Shown: in pieces, positions 55,840-64,000 of the stretch
Position numbering within the stretch: position 1 is the first letter of the stretch
Layout of the letters: every line of letters begins with the position of its first letter
From: Bombella mellum
Lineage (GTDB): Bacteria; Pseudomonadota; Alphaproteobacteria; Acetobacterales; Acetobacteraceae
Reading direction: 5' to 3'
NCBI RefSeq assembly: GCF_014048465.1
Contig: NZ_PDLY01000004.1
Span: 62,001 to 126,000, forward strand
DNA length: 64,000 nucleotides
Position numbers and translations under genes: made by a program
Notes under the pieces: generated by a model
The model's input: the letters and a program-made list of their open reading frames with translations, nothing else
The model's database searches: none
What the model was told of the DNA's origin: nothing

Positions 55840-56388
55840 ATGCCCTTTCTGAACAGCCTGCCCTTTCTGACCCAGATGAACAATATCGACGATGCTGCCC
55901 ACATCATCCAGATGGCCCTCACGCCTGTCTTCATGCTTTCCGGCATTGGCACGCTGATCAACATTTTCAACACGAGGCTGGCCCGTGTCTCGGACCACCT
56001 GGACAACGTGAACCGCCTGCTGGCCGCTCCCCCCACCGAGCAGGACCACCATTACAGTTACGACACGCCGCAGCGTCTGAAAACCCGGCAGAAACGGCTC
56101 ACCCGCCGCATCGTCGTGCTGGACCTCGCCATCATCCTGAACGGGCTGGGCGGGGCCATGACCTGCGGTGCCGCCATCGCCCTCTTCGTCGGGTCCCTGG
56201 GGGATGCCACCACGTCACTCTGGCTGCTCGCCCTCTTCGGCACCGCACTGGGCTGCACCGTGGCAGCCCTGCTCGCCTTTCTGGCCGACACCCTCCTCAG
56301 CTGGCACGGTCTGCGGCACGAGGGACAGGTGTCCCTCCTTACCGCCCTGCTGCGCTCGAAGGCCAGCCACGCAAAACAGCATCACTGA
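55840..56388 (+). CDS. DUF2721 membrane protein
   Basis: 182 residues. The DUF2721 signature (IIQMALTPVFMLSGIGTLINIFNTRLARV, positions 22-50) is followed by two more helices near residues 98-120 and 127-148. The function is unknown. Its last 50 bases overlap the convergent pstS gene in another frame. Confidence 0.85.
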   Translation: MPFLNSLPFLTQMNNIDDAAHIIQMALTPVFMLSGIGTLINIFNTRLARVSDHLDNVNRLLAAPPTEQDHHYSYDTPQRLKTRQKRLTRRIVVLDLAIILNGLGGAMTCGAAIALFVGSLGDATTSLWLLALFGTALGCTVAALLAFLADTLLSWHGLRHEGQVSLLTALLRSKASHAKQHH

Positions 56389-57397
56389 CGGACGCAGGCA
56401 GGCCGACATACCCCAGGCGGGCGTTGATCTCCGCCCCGTGGGCGAACCCCCAGCTGAAGAAGCGTTTCACGCCCTGTCCCTCGGGCCGGTTCACTGCGTC
56501 TTCTGGTACCAGAACATAGGTGGCCGACACGATGGGCCAGCTCTCCTCACCGGGCTGGTCCAGCAGGCTGACGGCAAAATGGTCCTCCGCCTTCCATTCC
56601 GCCGCCGAGGCCGCTGCGACGAACCCCTTCAGGGAGGGCAGGACATACCGTCCGTCATGATTCTTCATCTGCACGATGCCCAGATGGTTCTGGGCCGCAT
56701 AGGCATATTCCACATAGCCAATGCTCCCTTCCGTCTGACGGACGAGAGCCGCAATGCCATCATTGCCCCGTGCCCCTGCTCCCCCTGCCCACTGCACCAG
56801 CGTACCGGCCCCGATCCGGCTCTCCCATTCCGGTGAGGTCCGGGACAGGTAGGAGGTGAACACGTAGGTCGTCCCGGCACCATCGGCCCGGTGCACGGCC
56901 ACGACCCCCATGTCCGGCAGTTTCAGGCCGGGATTGAGAGCCTGTATGCGGGGGTCGTCCCAGTCCGTGATGCGCCCGTCATACAGGGCCGCCAGGGTCG
57001 GCCCGTCCAGCTTCAGCTGGCCCGCTTCCAGACCGGGCAGGTTGACCACGAGTACCACGCCACTCATGACGGTCGGAAACTGGTAAAGATGCGTCTCGGC
57101 CAGACGGGCGGCACTCATGGGCTTGTCGGACGCCCCGAAGTCCACCGTGCGTTCCACCACCTGATCCTGCCCTGCGCTGGACCCGACCGTCTGATAGTTC
57201 ACCTGAAGACCGGCCTGCTCCCCCGCAGGGACGCTCCAGCTCTGATAGACAGGAGCGGCAAAGCTTGAGCCAGCACCCGTTATCTCCACATCCTCCGCCC
57301 GGGCCACCCCCGCAAGGGCAGACGACACGCACAGTGCCGCCATGAGAACTTTCCTGCATTTTTCCCAGCAGGAATGAGGCTTGTCTGTCGGACGCAT
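56339..57397 (-). CDS. pstS: Phosphate ABC transporter substrate-binding protein PstS
   Basis: 352 residues with a signal peptide (cleavage near GVARA). Phosphate-binding loops are present: TGAGSSFAAPVY near residue 40, VGSSAGQD and FGASDKPM near 80-95, and HRADGAGTTYVF near 170. It captures phosphate in the periplasm. The gene is alone here, without pstCAB. A ribosome site GAGGG lies 4 bases before ATG. The C-terminal coding end overlaps the DUF2721 gene by 50 bases. Confidence 0.9.
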   Translation of the reverse strand: MRPTDKPHSCWEKCRKVLMAALCVSSALAGVARAEDVEITGAGSSFAAPVYQSWSVPAGEQAGLQVNYQTVGSSAGQDQVVERTVDFGASDKPMSAARLAETHLYQFPTVMSGVVLVVNLPGLEAGQLKLDGPTLAALYDGRITDWDDPRIQALNPGLKLPDMGVVAVHRADGAGTTYVFTSYLSRTSPEWESRIGAGTLVQWAGGAGARGNDGIAALVRQTEGSIGYVEYAYAAQNHLGIVQMKNHDGRYVLPSLKGFVAAASAAEWKAEDHFAVSLLDQPGEESWPIVSATYVLVPEDAVNRPEGQGVKRFFSWGFAHGAEINARLGYVGLPASVSDAVLRGWPSSAAGR

Positions 57398-57434
57398 AAA
57401 TCCCTCGGCACACGCAATGATTCACCTGTCTGCC

Positions 57435-57462
57435 GTTATAGCTGCACACGCCCCCCAGACAA
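57435..57462 (-). promoter_or_regulatory. Candidate promoter of pstS
   Basis: On the minus strand TTGTCT (57457-57462), a 16-base spacer and TATAAC (57435-57440) lie 38 bases before the pstS start. I did not find a full Pho box (two CTGTCAT-like repeats 11 bases apart) here. Confidence 0.4.
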
Positions 57463-57555
57463 TAAAAATATGAATCACATCCAAGAAAAGACTTTTTAAA
57501 TGGGAAAAAATGGGTAAATAGGCACATGCAAGGCCATAAGACAGAGGAAATACTC

Positions 57556-59334
57556 GTGAAATCTGGAATAAAACTCAATAGACCGCATTTTTATTACAAT
57601 TTTATGACAGTAACACTCCTGTCATATATTTCACCTGTCCTTACCTCGTCCGCCCATGCTGCGGGTTCCAGCGATGCCATCGCCATGATGGAAAAACAGA
57701 TACACGCCATGCAGGCCCAGCTTGACGTGATGAAAAAGAAACAGGCCGCCGAGAATCGACGTGTCCGGGCCGAGCTTGCCCGCCAGCGTGAACTCATCGA
57801 GGCCGACCCGTATGCCTCCAGAGCCAGACTGCTCGGCCAGCCTGCCACAGGCCCTTACGGAACCGTCCCGCAGGCACGGAACAGCCATGATGATGTCTTC
57901 GGCCTTGGCGACAATGCCATCCTGTCCCCCTCCCGCACGGCCAGCACACCCTATGGTGAGCTGACGGCCATTCCTCCCGCCCATCCGGACCTCTACAGCC
58001 CCATGCGGCGGGGACAGCTCCAGATCGGCGGAGTCCGCCTGACACTGGGGGGATACCTGGAGGCCGCAGGCGTCTGGCGGTCCCGCAACAGTGCGGCGGA
58101 CATTGCCAGTGCCTATAACGGCATCCCTTGGCACAATCAGCCAGCCTCCCACATGAGCGAATTCCACCAGACCGAGCGACAGAGCCGCCTGGCCCTGCTG
58201 GCAGAGGGAATGCTGACCAGGAAGCTTGAGGCTGATGCCTATGTCGAGACGGACTTTCAGGGGTCGGGATCATCCTCCAACTCCCGACAGTCCAACTCCT
58301 ACGTCCCACGGGCCCGTGTGGTTTACGGCGAGCTGAAAGACCGGGATGACGGCTGGTACCTGCTGGGCGGGCAGAGCTGGTCGCTTATCACGCTCTTCAA
58401 CAAGGGGATGCTGGCCCGTGACGAACAGACCCCCATGGTCATCGAGGCCCAGTATGTCCCCGGCTTCAACTGGACCCGCAATGCGCAGTTCCGTGCCGTC
58501 AAGACCTTCGGCAGGGAAGAACGCTACGCCACCGGCCTGTCCATCGAGAATCCCAGTGCCGTTCCGGCCGGCGTGTCACCCTGTTCCAGCACGTCGAACC
58601 ACTGCATCACGACGGACCGCCTGACCGGCACGAACGTCAACAACCCCTCCACCTACTACACGACCGACCCGGCACCGGACCTCGTCGCCAAGATCGCTGC
58701 CGACCCCGGCTGGGGCCATTATGAGGTCACCGGCGTCATGCGCTTTTTCCGGGACCGGACCAGCACGCCGGGTGAAGGGACCAACCACACCCGCATCGCC
58801 GGAGGGGGCGGGGGAGGCATGGTCCTGCCCCTCATCGACAGGAAGCTCTACTTCCAGGCGTCAGGCCTCGTGGGTACGGGGCTGGGCCGCTACGGCACCA
58901 CGAACATGCCGGACTACACCTATGGCCGCAACAATGCCGTCACACCCCTGCCGGAAGCCAACCTCCTGATCGGCCTCTATGGCAACCCCCTGAAAAACCT
59001 AAAGCTCTACTCCTATGCCGGGGCAGAAACCGTTCTCAGCCGTCGTGCCTTCGATGAAGGAAGCGGCCATTACGGCTACGGCAACCGGAACTTCGACATG
59101 CGGGGCTGCTCCACCGAACTCGCCACGAACTGTGCAGCCTCCGGCAACATCCGCACGGTGGCACAGGCGACCGGTGGCTTCTGGTACACCGCTGCCAAGG
59201 GCGATTACGGTACCCTGCTGGTAGGGGGACAGTATTCCCACACCCATGTGCAGGCCTTCTCCGGCATTGGCGGCAAACCCAAAAGCGATGCCGACATGGT
59301 CCTGATGTCCTTCCGCTACCAGCCCTTCAACTGA
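57556..59334 (+). CDS. Outer-membrane porin-like protein with coiled-coil N terminus
   Basis: 592 residues from GTG 57556, which has AGAGGA as ribosome site; ATG 57526 and 57604 are alternatives. The signal peptide (core FMTVTLLSYISPVLTSSAHAA) is followed by a predicted coiled coil (MMEKQIHAMQAQLDVMKKKQAAENRRVRAELARQ region, about 40-75) and a long barrel domain (GQLQIGGVRLTLGGYLEAAG to the C-terminal RYQPFN with terminal aromatic). It resembles porins with a coiled-coil stalk that bind peptidoglycan, common in acetic acid bacteria. It is divergent from pstS, so it may be co-regulated, but its substrate is unknown. Confidence 0.75.
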   Translation: MKSGIKLNRPHFYYNFMTVTLLSYISPVLTSSAHAAGSSDAIAMMEKQIHAMQAQLDVMKKKQAAENRRVRAELARQRELIEADPYASRARLLGQPATGPYGTVPQARNSHDDVFGLGDNAILSPSRTASTPYGELTAIPPAHPDLYSPMRRGQLQIGGVRLTLGGYLEAAGVWRSRNSAADIASAYNGIPWHNQPASHMSEFHQTERQSRLALLAEGMLTRKLEADAYVETDFQGSGSSSNSRQSNSYVPRARVVYGELKDRDDGWYLLGGQSWSLITLFNKGMLARDEQTPMVIEAQYVPGFNWTRNAQFRAVKTFGREERYATGLSIENPSAVPAGVSPCSSTSNHCITTDRLTGTNVNNPSTYYTTDPAPDLVAKIAADPGWGHYEVTGVMRFFRDRTSTPGEGTNHTRIAGGGGGGMVLPLIDRKLYFQASGLVGTGLGRYGTTNMPDYTYGRNNAVTPLPEANLLIGLYGNPLKNLKLYSYAGAETVLSRRAFDEGSGHYGYGNRNFDMRGCSTELATNCAASGNIRTVAQATGGFWYTAAKGDYGTLLVGGQYSHTHVQAFSGIGGKPKSDADMVLMSFRYQPFN

Positions 59335-59345
59335 GGAGGTGCCTC

Positions 59346-61136
59346 TCATTCACCAATCCCCAGCCCTTTTCCATAATCATCAATCGGAACATCCCACACG
59401 ACACAGGCGAGATCAGCCAACCACTCAGCACGCTGACGAATGGAATCCCTGTTCCATTCGTCAAATGGATGCATATGCAGTACAGCCCGATCAATCGCCG
59501 TGTTACCTATATTTGGCCTTTCAGCAATGATTCTTGTCAGAAGATAACGGGATTCAGGATAAATACACCTCTTCTTGGAAAATGGTTTATTTCCCAATGA
59601 CATGTTGATTGATTTCTCAACCAGAGCCAGATTCCCGATTGATGAAATCAGCCTGGGATCATCGGCCCCGGAACCAAACTCCTTAAATACCTCTCCATCC
59701 GAATTTCGAGGTAAAATATGCTCCAGATGAACCTCTCTCGAGTTACAATAATAAGAAAGAGGACTATTTCCCCCATAAGCATTCCTATCAACATACTGCG
59801 TCAGTTTTCCAAGGACATAATCAAACTGATATTTAGGAAGTGACCTGTCATCCATTTCCTTGAATGTGATGTGAAACTTGTTTGCATGTTTCCGCTTTTG
59901 ACTCTGGAATGTTTCCTTCGAAAAAATCCTATAATCTTCCGCAGTTCTTACCTTAGCAAGACGAAGAGACCACCGAGCAAACAAGGCTTCAAACGTCCGA
60001 ATTTCCTCTTTTACAAGAATACATACGAACAGGAATGACTCAATGTCACGACACAAAGCTGAAAAAATCTCAGACGAGAGATGCCGCCCTGCAAGAAGAA
60101 GGACAAGATACTGCCTCGCAGACGTATGTTTTCTATACAAAAAAGATATGTTTTCTAGAATATGGCTTTCATTCCCATAATGATCTTTCTTGTTCAGGAA
60201 ACCTGCATAAGCTTTCAGGGCTTCCTTCAGACGTTCTGCGAAAGCAACCGGGTTATTCTTTAAACCAATTTTTTCATCATTCTTTATAAGCCATTCGTAT
60301 AATTCATCCTTTGCAAGCCTAGGCACACCCCATATTGAAAAAATAAAATATCTCAGAAAACGTAATGGCTTCTCATTGATTTTATACAAATCATCTACAA
60401 TAGATTTCCAACACTCCTTCAGATCTTCAAAATCTCTCTCGTCTGCACTCATGAACAGAAGATTTTTCAAAAGATCCATGGCATTCAAACCAATGCCACG
60501 GTCATTAATCGTTTCAAATATCTTTAAAGCCCGCCCAAAACTATCCGTATATATCTTGATCAATTTGACATTCTTTATCAGATATCCAAAAAACTTTTTA
60601 ATCTCCTCCCGAGAATCTTCCAGATCATCCGATAAAAACTGCCTTACCGTGCTGTAAGCAACAGAAATGTTTTTTATGGATCTCGTTTCAGCCTTTTTTA
60701 TTGGCTGCCCCTCTATCAGATCATTAAAAACATTTCCTGCATCTTTATACTGTGGCTCAAGGTGCGCTCGAAGACAGTCATTCCCATCCTGGTCCGTATC
60801 AACATCAACGATACTCTTTTTAATTCCCTCCAGACTATCTTCACCAAGGCTGGACAGTTTATCTCTGATGGCACAGAGAATAATAAAAAGTGTCGTAACC
60901 CTCTGTTGACCATCGATCAGATCATCAGCTCCTTGCCTGGTCTGACTGGGGCAAACAACCACCGATCCAATAAAATATTCAGAACTGCTTCCCTCCTGCT
61001 GTTCAGCACGTATGTCCTCAAGGAGCTGCCTCACCTGAATTTTTTCCCAGACATATTCACGCTGATAGCTGGGAACAATATAGAAATCCCGGAACAATTC
61101 TTTTACACTTACGTCTCTTGATTCAATCGCTGCCAT
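59346..61136 (-). CDS. DUF262/DUF1524 GmrSD-type defence protein
   Basis: 596 residues from ATG 61136 (a GTG 9 bases upstream is in frame). The N-terminal DUF262 domain has VPSYQREYVWE and DGQQR (about residues 75-80), which bind and hydrolyse nucleotide; the C-terminal DUF1524 domain has the His-Me nuclease motif HLEHILPRN near residue 480 and SIGNLALVEKS. This is the fused form of GmrSD, a type IV restriction enzyme against phage with modified DNA. It is strikingly AT-rich against its neighbours, a sign of recent transfer, and is inserted alone between a porin gene and ugd. Confidence 0.88.
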   Translation of the reverse strand: MAAIESRDVSVKELFRDFYIVPSYQREYVWEKIQVRQLLEDIRAEQQEGSSSEYFIGSVVVCPSQTRQGADDLIDGQQRVTTLFIILCAIRDKLSSLGEDSLEGIKKSIVDVDTDQDGNDCLRAHLEPQYKDAGNVFNDLIEGQPIKKAETRSIKNISVAYSTVRQFLSDDLEDSREEIKKFFGYLIKNVKLIKIYTDSFGRALKIFETINDRGIGLNAMDLLKNLLFMSADERDFEDLKECWKSIVDDLYKINEKPLRFLRYFIFSIWGVPRLAKDELYEWLIKNDEKIGLKNNPVAFAERLKEALKAYAGFLNKKDHYGNESHILENISFLYRKHTSARQYLVLLLAGRHLSSEIFSALCRDIESFLFVCILVKEEIRTFEALFARWSLRLAKVRTAEDYRIFSKETFQSQKRKHANKFHITFKEMDDRSLPKYQFDYVLGKLTQYVDRNAYGGNSPLSYYCNSREVHLEHILPRNSDGEVFKEFGSGADDPRLISSIGNLALVEKSINMSLGNKPFSKKRCIYPESRYLLTRIIAERPNIGNTAIDRAVLHMHPFDEWNRDSIRQRAEWLADLACVVWDVPIDDYGKGLGIGE

Positions 61137-61262
61137 AAAACCCACTCACACAACATAATTCATAATGAAAAATTAAGAACACAGCTGGTTGGATTTATCA
61201 AACCTGAATTTTCTGATCGAGTTCCGTTGATGTACCTGCCCCCCTCACCATCAGGAGACCCC

Positions 61263-62609
61263 ATGCACATCACCATGATTGGCGGCGGTTATGTCGGGCT
61301 GGTCTCCGGGGCCTGTCTGGCCGCTTTCGGCACGGACGTAACCATCATCGAGCATGACCCTGCACGACTGGACCGCCTGAAAGCCGGAACCATGCCCATC
61401 TATGAACCCGGACTTGAGGAGCTGGTCACCAAACAGCGGCAGGCGGGACGACTGGCCTTTTCTGACGATCTGACCGCCGCCCTCCGGAAGAGCAAGGCCG
61501 TCTTCATCGCCGTGGGAACACCTACCCGCCGGGGCAGCGGTCATGCAGACCTGAGTTACGTGCATGCCGCCGCACGGGCCATCGCCACCCATGCTCCGGA
61601 CGGCCTGCTGATCGTCACGAAATCCACCGTACCAGTCGGGACGGGCAGGCAGGTCGCCAGCATAGTACGTGAGGCAAGACCAGAACTGACCCTCCACATC
61701 GCCTCCAATCCCGAATTCCTGCGAGAAGGCCATGCCATCATGGACTTCATGAAGCCGGACCGTGTCGTCATCGGGCTGGAGGACTGGCCGGATGCCCCCT
61801 CCACCGCCCGCACCCTGCTGGAAGACCTCTACGCTCCCCTGAACCGCCCGGAGAGCCGCCTGCTCTTCATGGGGCTGGAAAGTGCGGAACTGACCAAATA
61901 TGCCGCCAATGCCTTTCTGGCCATGAAGGTCACCTTTGCCAACGAGATGGCCGATCTCTGCGAGGCCACGGGCGGGCAGATCACTGACGTGACCCGGGGC
62001 ATGGGTCTGGACCCCCGCATCGGTCCTCACTTTCTCACACCGGGGCCGGGCTATGGCGGTTCCTGTTTCCCCAAGGACACGCAGGCCCTGGCGACCTCCG
62101 CCCGTCAGGCCGGCACGCCCACCCAGCTCGTCGAGACCACCATCGCCGCCAACGAAGCCCGCAAACGCCGCCTTGCCGAGCGCATCCTCGCCCTTGCCGG
62201 GGATGACATCACGAGCTGCACCATCGCCGTGCTGGGCCTGACCTTCAAGGCCCATACGGACGACATGCGGCAGGCTCCCTCCCTGACCATCCTGCCCCTG
62301 CTGCATGAGGCCGGAGCCACCCTGCGCGTCCACGACCCTCAGGGCATGGACACGGCCCGTACCCTGCTGCCGGACGGCATCATCTATGCGGAAACCCCCC
62401 TCCAGGCGGCGGAGGGAGCGGACATGCTGCTGGTCCTGACGGAATGGCCCTCCTTCGCCGCCCTGACCCCGGCACATCTGGCCTCCCACATGCGGGGAAG
62501 GCTCATTCTGGACTGCCGCCAGATATGGCAGAAAGAAGACTGGCAGGACGCAGGCTTCGACTATCACTGCCTGGGCATGGGCCGGACACGGCCACATCCC
62601 TGCCCATAA
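61263..62609 (+). CDS. ugd: UDP-glucose 6-dehydrogenase
   Basis: 448 residues from ATG 61263, with AGGAGA upstream; the ORF extension of 12 codons was rejected. N-terminal NAD site GGGYVGLVSGACLA, catalytic Cys in GPGYGGSCFPKDTQAL (about residue 260), and the C-terminal UDP-binding domain. It oxidises UDP-glucose to UDP-glucuronate for polysaccharide or lipid A sugars, in line with the polysaccharide export genes nearby. Confidence 0.96.
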   Translation: MHITMIGGGYVGLVSGACLAAFGTDVTIIEHDPARLDRLKAGTMPIYEPGLEELVTKQRQAGRLAFSDDLTAALRKSKAVFIAVGTPTRRGSGHADLSYVHAAARAIATHAPDGLLIVTKSTVPVGTGRQVASIVREARPELTLHIASNPEFLREGHAIMDFMKPDRVVIGLEDWPDAPSTARTLLEDLYAPLNRPESRLLFMGLESAELTKYAANAFLAMKVTFANEMADLCEATGGQITDVTRGMGLDPRIGPHFLTPGPGYGGSCFPKDTQALATSARQAGTPTQLVETTIAANEARKRRLAERILALAGDDITSCTIAVLGLTFKAHTDDMRQAPSLTILPLLHEAGATLRVHDPQGMDTARTLLPDGIIYAETPLQAAEGADMLLVLTEWPSFAALTPAHLASHMRGRLILDCRQIWQKEDWQDAGFDYHCLGMGRTRPHPCP

Positions 62610-62747
62610 AGCGGGCTATCTTCATGCCGTCAGGCTGCCTATAATAGTAGCAAGAACATGAAGAGAGTGACAGGCAGACGGCCCCTGTCCTATGTCCATC
62701 CTGTAGGCGGCATATCCCTGCCATCTCTTGTATTCGGGAGTCCCTGT

Positions 62748-63875
62748 GTGAGCATGCGTATCGTCCGGACCTGTCTTTCCCTGTTCCTGAGGCCCGAACT
62801 CCGCCTTGGGGCCATGCTTGGAAGCACCCTGATGGCGGGCAGCGCTCTGGCCGCCGAATCCCATGCCCTCCTCCGTGCGGATGAACTGGACCTCAGCGTC
62901 CCCTGTGCGCAGGTCCAGATAAAGGCGGATGCGAGCCTGAAGGACAGTCTGGTCGTGGAGGAGACTTACGGCCTCACCCCCGACATCCAGACCACCCGTG
63001 ACGGTACGGAGAGCCACATCCGCCTCGCCCTCCACAACTGCCCCAAGGGGGGACGGCTGACCATCCGCCTCTCCAGCGACACGGCCCTGACCCTGCATGA
63101 CAGCCCGCAGGCCCACATCACCATCAGCGGCACACTCACCACGCTGGAGAGCAATCTGGACGATGCCTCCCTTCAGGTGGACCGTGTGGAATCTCTGGAC
63201 ATGTCCATCTCCGGCACGACACAGGCCCACATCCGCCAGCTGAACCGGGCGGCGCAGCTCAATGCCACGGGAGCGGCCCGGCTGGACGTGGATACGGCCC
63301 TCCTTTCCGCCTTCTCCGCCCAGATGTCCGACAACAGCCAGCTTTCCATCTCCGAGGGGCAGATCGACAGCCTGACGCTGAACGTGTCCCATCAGGCCGA
63401 GGCCTCCGTCATGGCCACCATCAACAATGCCAACATCACCACCAATGACGGAGCAGGCGTCACACTCAGCAAGGTGACGGGAACCATGCAGGATGGCGGG
63501 ACCAGGCACATCACCCATGCCGCTCCGCCGGAAGCCAGCCCTGCGAAACCGGTCACACAGGCACCCGCCCAGACTCCCCAGCCGGATGGTCAGGCCCAGG
63601 GACTGAGCAACCCTGTCGTGCCACACGTCCCCAAACAGGCTTCCACCCCCGCCCCGACGGCAGACAGGCCGGTTTCCACGGGACAGGCCCAGACCACCGC
63701 CCACAGGACGGCACAACCCGCAGCCCCGGCAGCATCCAACCCCGTGCCCCAAGTCCCCCAGCAGGCCCAGCCGTCGGCCACCAGCCCGGCACAGCCTTCC
63801 GTGACACCACCGGCCCGGACGGTCCCGCCGCAGGTGACCACACCGGCCTCACCACAGGGCGCAGCGTCGCAATGA
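62748..63875 (+). CDS. Secreted protein with GIN/DUF2807-like domain and Pro/Gln-rich tail
   Basis: 375 residues from GTG 62748, which has GGGAG 7 bases upstream; ATG 62754 is an alternative. Signal peptide core GAMLGSTLMAGSALAA. Residues about 30-240 show a repeating beta pattern with many Ser, Asn and Thr (LDMSISGTTQAHIRQL, LNATGAARLDVD), like the beta-helix of GIN/DUF2807 domains. The last 110 residues are low-complexity Pro/Gln/Ala/Thr. It may be an adhesin or envelope protein. Function not known. Confidence 0.6.
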   Translation: MSMRIVRTCLSLFLRPELRLGAMLGSTLMAGSALAAESHALLRADELDLSVPCAQVQIKADASLKDSLVVEETYGLTPDIQTTRDGTESHIRLALHNCPKGGRLTIRLSSDTALTLHDSPQAHITISGTLTTLESNLDDASLQVDRVESLDMSISGTTQAHIRQLNRAAQLNATGAARLDVDTALLSAFSAQMSDNSQLSISEGQIDSLTLNVSHQAEASVMATINNANITTNDGAGVTLSKVTGTMQDGGTRHITHAAPPEASPAKPVTQAPAQTPQPDGQAQGLSNPVVPHVPKQASTPAPTADRPVSTGQAQTTAHRTAQPAAPAASNPVPQVPQQAQPSATSPAQPSVTPPARTVPPQVTTPASPQGAASQ

Positions 63876-63900
63876 CCGTCAGAGAACAAAGGCAGATCGT

Positions 63901-64000
63901 GTGAGAGCTTTAACCCTTCCCTTCATTCTTCTGGGCCGTGGCGTACTGGGGGGCCTCCGTCATGCAGGTGCCCTCAGCCTGTTTGCCCTGCGGGGACTGG
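63901..64000 (+). CDS. N-terminal fragment of a gene running off the window
   Basis: From GTG 63901 (AAGG 6 bases upstream) the frame stays open to the window end: 33 codons, beginning MRALTLPFILLGRGVLGGL. The basic, hydrophobic start would fit a membrane protein, perhaps the N terminus of an MlaE-like ABC permease, but the fragment is too short to decide. Confidence 0.4.
   Translation, partial: MRALTLPFILLGRGVLGGLRHAGALSLFALRGL

Noticed and set aside
57398-57555. Pho box upstream of pstS.
   Set aside because: Only single CTGTC-like words are present (for example CTGTC near 57426); no pair at 11-base spacing.

Overview
The window looks like a chromosomal segment of an acetic acid bacterium (Acetobacteraceae). 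The reasons are its high GC, a membrane-bound GMC flavoprotein dehydrogenase paired with a three-heme cytochrome c subunit, a long-chain mannitol dehydrogenase, and alphaproteobacterial-looking housekeeping genes. The combination of a lone type I PKS and a I-E CRISPR array would fit a bee-associated genus such as Bombella or Saccharibacter, but that genus assignment is inference, not something the DNA proves. No rRNA, tRNA, transposase or phage gene was recognised.

Layout. 1-1.6 kb: end of a GMC dehydrogenase and its cytochrome c subunit (periplasmic sugar oxidation to the quinone pool). 1.8-8.0 kb: a complete RND tripartite efflux operon (pump, adaptor, outer-membrane lipoprotein) behind a palindromic operator candidate. 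8.1-9.8 kb: a periplasmic catalase-fold peroxidase with a cytochrome b561. 9.8-14.1 kb: an aldehyde-stress module (NemR-like repressor, YqhD-like reductase, semialdehyde dehydrogenase, divergent AraC regulator) with a shared 13-bp operator motif. 14.2-16.6 kb: a DapA-family lyase and a secreted esterase. 16.6-19.8 kb: a large type I-E CRISPR array (about 44 repeats) read on the minus strand, with a clear leader promoter on its right, an isolated decayed repeat on its left, and no cas gene nearby. 19.9-31.9 kb: mannitol dehydrogenase plus HAD phosphatase, DUF421 protein, lipoprotein transglycosylase, ssb, uvrA, an SMR exporter, a His-rich DUF2946-like protein with an OprC-type copper receptor, and trhO.

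32.0-45.8 kb is the standout: six genes on the minus strand that form one probable transcription unit or two: a GT4 glycosyltransferase, an adenylate-forming enzyme that has lost its catalytic lysine, a 2180-residue fully reducing single-module PKS (KS-AT-DH-ER-KR-ACP), a fatty acyl-AMP ligase, and two tandem TibC-type O-heptosyltransferases. It resembles mycobacterial Mas/FadD28-type iterative lipid synthesis joined to glycosylation enzymes. No thioesterase, free ACP or autotransporter is present.

45.9-64.0 kb: a DsbD/ScsB-type reductase; RDD protein; a polysaccharide operon that couples KpsE/Wzz-like and Wza-like export proteins to an OpgH-type glucosyltransferase; a secreted creatininase-family protein with a YVTN propeller; DUF2721; PstS; an outer-membrane porin-like protein; an AT-rich, probably imported GmrSD-type DUF262/DUF1524 defence gene; UDP-glucose dehydrogenase; a secreted GIN-like protein with a Pro/Gln-rich tail; and the first codons of a further gene. 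Most of the genome here is tightly packed, with many ATGA overlaps.
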